A stretch of DNA of 64,000 bases from contig JAGGDC010000003.1 of NCBI GenBank assembly GCA_020809425.1, positions 62,001 through 126,000 on the forward strand, written 5' to 3'. Shown here one piece after another: positions 58,401 to 64,000 of the stretch. The stretch's first letter is position 1. Every line of letters begins with the position of its first letter. The translations under genes and the position numbers were made by a program. The stretch comes from Candidatus Synoicihabitans palmerolidicus (GTDB taxonomy: Bacteria; Verrucomicrobiota; Verrucomicrobiia; Opitutales; Opitutaceae). The notes under the pieces were generated by a model. That model did no database searches, was not told where the DNA came from, and worked only from the letters and a program-made list of their open reading frames with translations.

Positions 58401-59349
58401 ATGGAGCAAATCACCCCTGAAAATCAAGTCACCTATGTTGGTGTGGATATCGCCAAAGATCGTCTCGACTACACCGTCGATGATACTTGCTGTGCCCACG
58501 TCGAGAACACCCACCGAGGCCACCGAGCCTTGATCAAGCACCTCCAGAGCCTGCCCAATGCCCGGGTCGTATGCGAAGCGACTGGCGGCTATGAGCGTGC
58601 CATTGTCGCCGCATTGCTCTTGGCCCAGATCCAAGTCTGCGTGGTCAATCCAGGGCGTGTACGCGCCTTTGCCCGCGCCGCCGGCTTGCTCGCCAAGACC
58701 GACCAACTCGACGCTAAACTGTTGCGACGCTTTGGGTTACAAATGAAGCCACGCCTGCACCGGGCCCTCGACGAAGCGGCCGCAACCTTGCGTGAGCTGC
58801 TCGACTATCGCCGGCAGATCAGTGATCAACTCGTCGCCACAGGCAACCGGTGCGAGTTGGCCGGACGCATTTTGTGTGAACCCCTTGAGATCCTGCGGGC
58901 GCTTTTAGCCACCGAGCTCGAACAAACCGATGCGCTGATTAAAACGCACATCCACGAGGACGACAGTCTACGCACCAAAGCCCGCTCGACTGCGCGAACT
59001 CCAAGGCGCAGGACCCGTGCTCGCGGCCACCCTGCTCGCCTACGTGCTTGAACTCGGAAAAATCGAATCGGGCCAACTCGCCGCTCTGATCGGTGTGGCC
59101 CCGTTCGCCCACGACAGCGGGCGGCGACATCGTTGCCGACATGTGCGCGGCGGGCGTCATTCCGTGCGCCAGGTCCTCTACATGGCGGCGGTCTCTGCCA
59201 TCCGATGTAACCCTGTCATGCGCGCGTTCTATCGGCGCCTCGTTGAGGCTGGGAAACTGAAGAAAATAGCCCTTATCGCGATCATGCGCCAAATGCTACA
59301 TGCCCTCAATCTCTTGGCCGCTAATCCCAACTTTGTCCTTGTTCGCTAA
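58401..59349 (+). pseudogene. IS110-family recombinase (DEDD transposase), frameshifted
   Basis: It starts MEQITPENQVTYVGVDIAKD. The N-terminal RuvC-like DEDD domain shows Asp in VGVDIAKDRLDY, Glu in VCEATGGYERA and Asp residues in LAKTDQLDAKLLRRFG. A coiled middle follows (ALDEAAATLRELLDYRRQIS). Near 58985 the frame shifts (KARSTARTPRRR against LRELQGAGPVLAATLLAYV). The C-terminal Transposase_20 domain (GKIESGQLAALIGVAPFAHD, HVRGGRHSVRQVLYMAAVSA) carries the expected catalytic serine region. IS110 recombinases are guided by a bridge RNA. This copy is broken once; relatives elsewhere could supply function. Confidence 0.85.
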
Positions 59350-59541
59350 CACCGCTGCTTCTGTAACATCCAACTTCGGTATTTAGGATGCATACTGCCC
59401 GGAACCACCGCCGGAAACCACGCCTGCTCATCGGCATGGAAAAACTCAAAACCCTCATGGGGGGTGGCGGATCAGGGACATCCCCATTCCGTCGCAGCAG
59501 CGTCTAGCCCACGTCAAAGACCGAGTGCGCTTCCCTCCGCG

Positions 59542-59826
59542 CTAGGTCGTCGTGCGATTATTGCTCTTGAAGTGCGCCTTGCGCCGATTCTCCGCCTGCT
59601 GACGCTTCGACGCATCCTCCGCATTGTTCTTCCGCTCAATCTTCCCTTCCGCTCGCACCACGCGTGCCTCCTCCACCTGCGCCGCCGCCGCAAACAGCAC
59701 CAACCGCTCTGCCCCCGCCGCCAATCGCCGCCCCGGAAACCCGGTGTGGCAGCATAACCAAATAATGACTGGAGGAAGATCGGATGGCATGGACAAAATG
59801 GGAAAGACCTCCGAACACAGCGCCAC
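59542..59826 (-). CDS. hypothetical protein, possibly a remnant
   Basis: A 94-residue leftward frame. It begins MALCSEVFPILSMPSDLPPV, has a moderately hydrophobic first part and a charged helical second part (AAAAQVEEARVVRAEGKIER then KNNAEDASKRQQAENRRKAH). Not recognised. The flanking 59350-59541 stretch, between the IS110 gene and this frame, shows only a short minus-strand piece reading EGFEFFHADEQAWFPAVVPG, which could be the start of a glycoside hydrolase but is too short to call. Everything here may be debris. Confidence 0.3.
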   Translation of the reverse strand: MALCSEVFPILSMPSDLPPVIIWLCCHTGFPGRRLAAGAERLVLFAAAAQVEEARVVRAEGKIERKNNAEDASKRQQAENRRKAHFKSNNRTTT

Positions 59827-59872
59827 AACTCATTAAAAGCGAGCGAGGAAACAATCCGTCATCCCTGCACCT

Positions 59873-61775
59873 CATGGTCTTTTCCCGTGATGGGTGAAGT
59901 GATTGAAGGTCAGCGGTGTAACTTTGAGCTAAACCATTTGGACGATTTTCGATCTGTTTCAGTGGGATGAAATCTAAAGGTGAAACGGAAAGGGAAGCGA
60001 CGAACGCAAACCCGGAGCAGAAGCACTGGGATCGAAACGTGGAGGTGCGCATGGCCACTGCGGCCGAGCAGGAGTGGTTCGACGCGCAGCTGCACGAGCG
60101 GCACTACTTGGGATCCGGGCATCCGGTGGGCGATTACCTGCGCCAGATTGTCGAAGGGGGGGGGCGGGCGGTGTGGCGCTGCTGGCGTGGGGTCCGGCCT
60201 GCTACGCGCTCAAGGACCGGGACCGGTGGGTGGGCAGGGATGCGACCCGCCGGGTCGAGCGGCTTTCCCTGGTGGTGCAAAACCGCCGCTTTCTACTGCT
60301 TACCAAGCGCGGCGAGGAGCCTAAATTCGCCTCCCAGGTGCTCGCGGCGGCCGTGCGCACGTTGCCGGGCCATTGGCAGGAACGCTTCGGCTATCGGCCG
60401 CTGCTAGCCGAGACCTTCACCGACCCGGAGGCCTATCAAGGCACGTGCTACAAGGCCTCCGCGTGGGAGCCGGTCGGGACCAGCCAGGGTTACGAACGGC
60501 ACCGAGGCGACTTTTACCGCGAGCACGGCAAACCCATAGCACCTGTGGCTGCTGCGGCCCCTGCACCCCTCGGACAAGGCCCTGCTGAGCGCCCCCGACC
60601 CCGCTTTGCCCGAGGACTGGCCGGGCGGGACTGCGCCGCGCGCCCACCGCCACCCTGCCGCTCAAAAACGGCCAGTTGCCCTCTCTGTTGGAGGCCCTGT
60701 GCGGCGGTGCCCGATCCGCGCGCCAAAAACACCCGCTTCAAGATCGGTCCGGTTCTTGGCCTCGTGGCGCTCGCGCTGCTGGCCGGCCGGCGCGACATCG
60801 CGTCGATCGCTCGTATGGCCAACCTGCTCGACCAAGACCAGCGCTTCGCCCTGGCCCTGCCCCGTGAGGTCGGCAAAAAGGTCCGCCTGGCCCCCAGTTA
60901 CAGCGTGTTTTACGACGTGCTCACCCGGCTCGTATCCGGAGGCCTTTGCCCAGGCCCTCACAACCGCTGGCTCACAGCCCACGCCGGTGCCCTGGCCGGA
61001 AAGTTTATCCGCGACGCGGTCGGGGTGCGCAGCCTGGTCGAGGCCGACACCGGCGCGCCGGTCGCCCTGGCCATCGTCGATCACAAGGAAAACACCCCGC
61101 GCAGTGAACAGGCCCGCGCCCGGTGAGGTGTTGGCCGCCGCGTCGTTGGACGAGCAGATCGTCACACCGGCGACGCCTTGCACGCCACCCGCGAGCAGGC
61201 CCGCACCATCGTGGAAAAAGGCGGCGAGTATGTGCCCCAGATCAAAGGCAACCAACCCCAGCTGAGCGCGCTGGTCCAGCGCGCCCGGACCGTTCCACCC
61301 CCTTTTTTGAGCTGACCGATCCGAGTCGGGGCCGCGTGACCACCTGGCGGGTGTCCGTGGTGGTGGCCACGCCCTCGCAAGCCGACTACCCCGGGCTGCG
61401 CAGCCTGGTGCTCGTGGACAAAACCACGGTGCGAAAACGCGACCTCCCCGAAAGTTGCGAGCAACGCGCCTACGCCCGCAGCCTGGCACCCGCAGAACGC
61501 AGCCCTGCGCAAATGCTCGCCTTGATCCGCGGGCACTGGGGCGGAGTGGAGATCCGCAACCACTGGCGCCGCGACGCCTGCTGGCGCGAAGACCACTCGC
61601 GTACCCGCAACGTCAACGCCCTGGCCAACCTCGCCCTCTTGCGCAGCGTCCTGCTGCGCGTCTGCGCCCAACACTGGCCCGAGCGGCCCCTGCCGCACGT
61701 CTTCGAATCCTGCCAATATTCCACGCATATCTCCCTGCGCGCCATCCGTTCCCATTCCTAAAACAAAAGACCATG
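59873..61775 (+). mobile_element. ISAs1-type element, copy 2
   Basis: 1903 bp with CATGGTCTT at both ends, in opposite orientation to copies 1 and 3. No target duplication is visible. The right end lies 49 bases before the likely rsmB start. Confidence 0.85.
59967..61761 (+). pseudogene. ISAs1 transposase with DruA-like domain, copy 2, broken
   Basis: It starts at ATG 59967 (MKSKGETEREATNANPEQKH). The DUF4338/DruA-like part reads LHERHYLGSGHPVGDYLRQI, then a frame change at a G8 run near 60157, then GGVALLAWGPACYALKDRDR, RFLLLTKRGEEPKFAS and EAYQGTCYKASAWEPVGTSQ. The transposase part shows RRDIASIARMANLLDQDQRF, SLVEADTGAPVALAIVDHKE, EYVPQIKGNQPQLSAL and HWGGVEIRNHWRRD in changing frames (breaks near 60545, 60935, 61125, 61300). 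Ends SLRAIRSHS-stop. Not functional, but with copy 1 it reconstructs the complete fused protein. Confidence 0.78.
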
Positions 61776-61823
61776 GATCCTTAGTGCTTGGCAGAGGGCA
61801 AAGTGGCGGGGATGGTGCGGGCG

Positions 61824-63144
61824 ATGACATCCGATGAACAAAATGCGCCGATGGAGGCGACCTCGTGGACTTGGGCAGTGCAACTTTTGGAGCGCTGGAG
61901 GGAAGAGGAAGAGCGGGTGGACTGGCTGTTGGAAAAGCTTCCGCGCGAGCTCCTCTCCAGAGGCGAGAGCCCGGGTTCAAGCCCTGTTAGTCGGGACGAT
62001 TCGCCACTTAGGTCGGATTGATCATCACTTGGAAAAATTAATGAGTCGTCCGCCTCGTCCAATTGTATGGGCAGGTTTGGCGGTGGCCGGATTTGAGCTA
62101 TTGGAAGGGGGCTCAGAAGGCCATACGGCCCGGGTCGGGCATCATTTGGTGGAAAAAATAAAATATCTCGCGAGCCCGAAGGAAGCGGAGTTTGCGAACG
62201 CGGTGGTGCGTAAACTGGCGGTTAAATTGGTTGATGAGGTGGCTCCGACCGAGAAATCGAGTCCCGGGGAGTGGGCCTCTTATCATTCGCATCCAGAGTG
62301 GTTGATCGAGCGTTGGACGGCACAATTTGATGCCGAGGAGGCGCAAAAACTCGTGGTTTGGAATCAGAGCCCGTCGCCGGTGTTGGTCAGATGGCGTAGA
62401 CCGAGTGACGAAGCGTCTCTTCCCGAGTGGCTGACGGCAGTCGATGGGGCTGAAGGGTTTTTCGCGGCAGAATCGGGCCATTGGCCGAGATTAGCGGAGA
62501 TGATCACGGCGGGCACGGTGCAGGTGCAGGATGCGGCAACCCGATTTGCGGTCGAGTTGTTGAATCCTCAACCAGGTGAGGCGGTGTTGGATTTGTGTGC
62601 GGCGCCGGGAGGAAAAAGCTTAGCCATGGCCGATCGCATGGGCGAGGGCGTGGTGGTGGCTATGGATTTACCGGGCCGGCGGATGCCGCGATTGAGTGAA
62701 AACCTTAGCCGCGTGCCCGATGGGGTGAAGGCGACCGCCGTGGCGGGGGATTTGTTGCGAGGTGGAAGCCGGGCGCTGGCGGCCAAGGGGTTACCCTCCA
62801 CTTATAGTGCAGTCTTATTGGATGTGCCTTGCTCCAATAGCGGGGTTATGCGGCACCGGGTGGATGTGAAATGGCGATTGAAACCGGACAGTTTTCACCG
62901 GCATGCACGTCAACAGCTCGATCTTTTACTGGCGGCGGCCGAGCGGGTCGCGGCGGGCGGTCGCTTGGTATACAGCACTTGCAGCGTGGACTCGGAGGAG
63001 AATCAACAGGTTGTCGCAGCGTTTATGAAACGGATGACCGGCAAGTTTGCTCTCGAAGCGTCGCAAGTGAGTTTACCTTGGGAATCCGGGCATGATGGGG
63101 CCGGAGCATTTCTCTTAAGACGAGTCGCGGAGCCGGTCGCTTAG
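61824..63144 (+). pseudogene. rsmB: 16S rRNA m5C967 methyltransferase (RsmB/NOL1 family), N-terminal frameshift
   Basis: The N-terminal NusB-like domain starts MTSDEQNAPMEATSWTWAVQ (ATG 61824; ATG 61812 also possible) and reads LLERWREEEERVDWLLEKLP until about 61955, where one base is missing (CTCTCCAGAGG for a needed CTCTCTCCAGAGG-like frame). It then continues PEARARVQALLVGTIRHLGR in the next frame to 63144. The catalytic domain is whole: LDLCAAPGGKSLAMADR (SAM), LLDVPCSNSGVMRHRVDVKW (Cys motif IV) and YSTCSVDSEENQQVV (nucleophile Cys). The start lies 49 bases after ISAs1 copy 2, so promoter loss is likely too. Confidence 0.85.
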
Positions 63145-63179
63145 GTGGAGAAATCCACCATTCCGGTTCGGCGGATGCA

Positions 63180-63371
63180 TCAAGGGACAAGACTGAAGGT
63201 GGCGGCCTCAACCGTCACTTCGTCGCGTCCCTTGATCAAGGTGTAGAAGATGGTTCGTCCCGCATCGACCAAGGCGCGGTAGCGAGTGAGATCCCATGCC
63301 TCCACCGGTTCTCCATTGATGCGGCTTACGAGATCTCCGACGGCAAAACCCGCCGCTTCGGCCGGAGAGTC
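63180..63371 (-). pseudogene. PDZ-domain protein, C-terminal remnant cut by ISAs1 copy 3
   Basis: The leftward frame leaves the IS end as DSPAEAAGFAVGDLVSRING and continues EPVEAWDLTRYRALVDAGRT and FYTLIKGRDEVTVEAATFSL to a stop at 63180-63182. This is the ligand-binding half of a PDZ domain, as found at the C-terminus of aspartyl-protease-like or HtrA-like periplasmic proteins. About 63 residues remain. The rest of the gene would lie to the right of the IS, outside this window if still present. Confidence 0.75.
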
Positions 63372-64000
63372 CATGGTCTTTTGTTTTAGGAATGGGAACG
63401 GATGGCGCGCAGGGAGATATGCGTGGAATGTTGGCAGGATTCGAAGACGTGCGGCAGGGGCCGCTCGGGCCAGTGTTGGGCGCAGACGCGCAGCAGGACG
63501 CTGCGCAAGAGGGCGAGGTTGGCCAGGGCGTTGACGTTGCGGGTACGCGAGTGGTCTTCGCGCCAGCAGGCGTCGCGGCGCCAGTGGTTGCGGATCTCCA
63601 CTCCGCCCCAGTGCCCGCGGATCAAGGCGAGCATTTGCGCAGGGCTGCGTTCTGCGGGTGCCAGGCTGCGGGCGTAGGCGCGTTGCTCGCAACTTTCGGG
63701 GAGGTCGCGTTTTCGCACCGTGGTTTTGTCCACGAGCACCAGGCTGCGCAGCCCGGGGTAGTCGGCTTGCGAGGGCGTGGCCACCACCACGGACACCCGC
63801 CAGGTGGTCACGGTGGCCCCGACTCGGATCGGTCAGCTCAAAACAGGGGGTGGAACGGTCCGGGCGCGCCGGACCAGCGCGCTCAGCTGGGGTTGGTTGC
63901 CTTTGATCTGGGGCACATACTCGCCGCCTTTTCCCACGATGGTGCGGGCCTGCTCGCGGGTGGCGTGCAAGGCGTCGCCGGTGTGACGATCTGCTCGTCC
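63372..64000 (-). mobile_element. ISAs1-type element, copy 3, continues beyond window
   Basis: It begins CATGGTCTTTTGTTTTAGG as the left end of copy 1 and the right end of copy 2. It runs off the window edge. Confidence 0.85.
63386..64000 (-). pseudogene. ISAs1 transposase, copy 3, C-terminal part, frameshifted
   Basis: Stop TAA at 63386-63388. Visible parts on the minus strand are the C-terminal HWGGVEIRNHWRRDACWRED (catalytic Glu), VDKTTVRKRDLPESCEQRAY, TWRVSVVVATPSQADYPGLR and, in a different frame, EYVPQIKGNQPQLSAL. Frame breaks lie near 63520 (NVNALANLALLRS to the next frame in copies) and near 63815-63845. It is closer to copy 2 than to copy 1 at several variable bases (for example LPESCE). 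The N-terminal DruA-like part is outside the window. Confidence 0.72.

Overview
The window reads as a GC-rich chromosome segment of a Verrucomicrobiota bacterium, most likely Opitutaceae. This is inferred from gene content and protein style, not from a marker gene. It is in advanced decay: about half of the non-transposon genes are broken by single-base indels, in-frame stop codons, internal deletions or insertion sequences (IS), and IS DNA fills roughly a quarter of the sequence. Host-restricted Opitutaceae such as ascidian symbionts are known for this pattern, so a symbiont is a reasonable guess, but nothing here proves it.

Layout. 1-7082: a leftward sugar-catabolic cluster (GH78 rhamnosidase, MFS transporter, GH127 arabinofuranosidase, FGGY kinase, split transketolase, fucose-isomerase-like protein), with every fully visible gene broken. 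7083-12919: an IS4-type element, a broken PAS protein, broken hemH and ISAs1 copy 1. 13000-19616: intact aspS, ISNCY-like copy A, a receiver-domain remnant, an SDR, exbD/exbB and leuD. 19717-26565: an IS30 element placed exactly at the end of leuC, leuC, ISNCY copy B, a broken SDR and an apparently intact IS3 element. 26566-37653: truncated LytTR regulator with intact sensor kinase, broken FAD oxidoreductase, broken glucokinase, SlyD-type isomerase, IS630 copy 1, an IS30-derived MITE, lipB-lipA, ISNCY copy C, broken DUF3108 gene and broken mpg. 37743-50480: the most conserved block (PfkB kinase, rplU, rpmA, pheA, scpB, ilvD, pgi, rluD intact; rsmI and ppx frameshifted). 50473-53944: adenosine deaminase remnant and a broken LRR-Roc-COR-TIR protein. 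53947-64000: nested IS630 copy 2 and ISNCY copy D, a cupin, decayed remnants, an IS110 element with a strongly structured upstream region, ISAs1 copies 2 and 3, rsmB with an N-terminal frameshift, and a truncated PDZ protein.

What survives is mostly core function: translation (aspS, rplU, rpmA, rluD), leucine, branched-chain and phenylalanine synthesis (leuC, leuD, ilvD, pheA), lipoylation (lipB, lipA), chromosome segregation (scpB) and glycolysis (pgi). What decays is plant- or algal-sugar use, sensing, nucleoside and DNA-repair accessory functions, and an NLR-like immune-type protein. Several breaks are nonsense substitutions rather than homopolymer indels, so sequencing error alone cannot explain the pattern.

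The most notable items are the LRR-Roc-COR-TIR protein, ISAs1 transposases carrying an N-terminal DruA-like (DUF4338) domain, a candidate IS110 bridge RNA, an IS30-derived MITE, and a covarying hairpin conserved in the four ISNCY-like copies.
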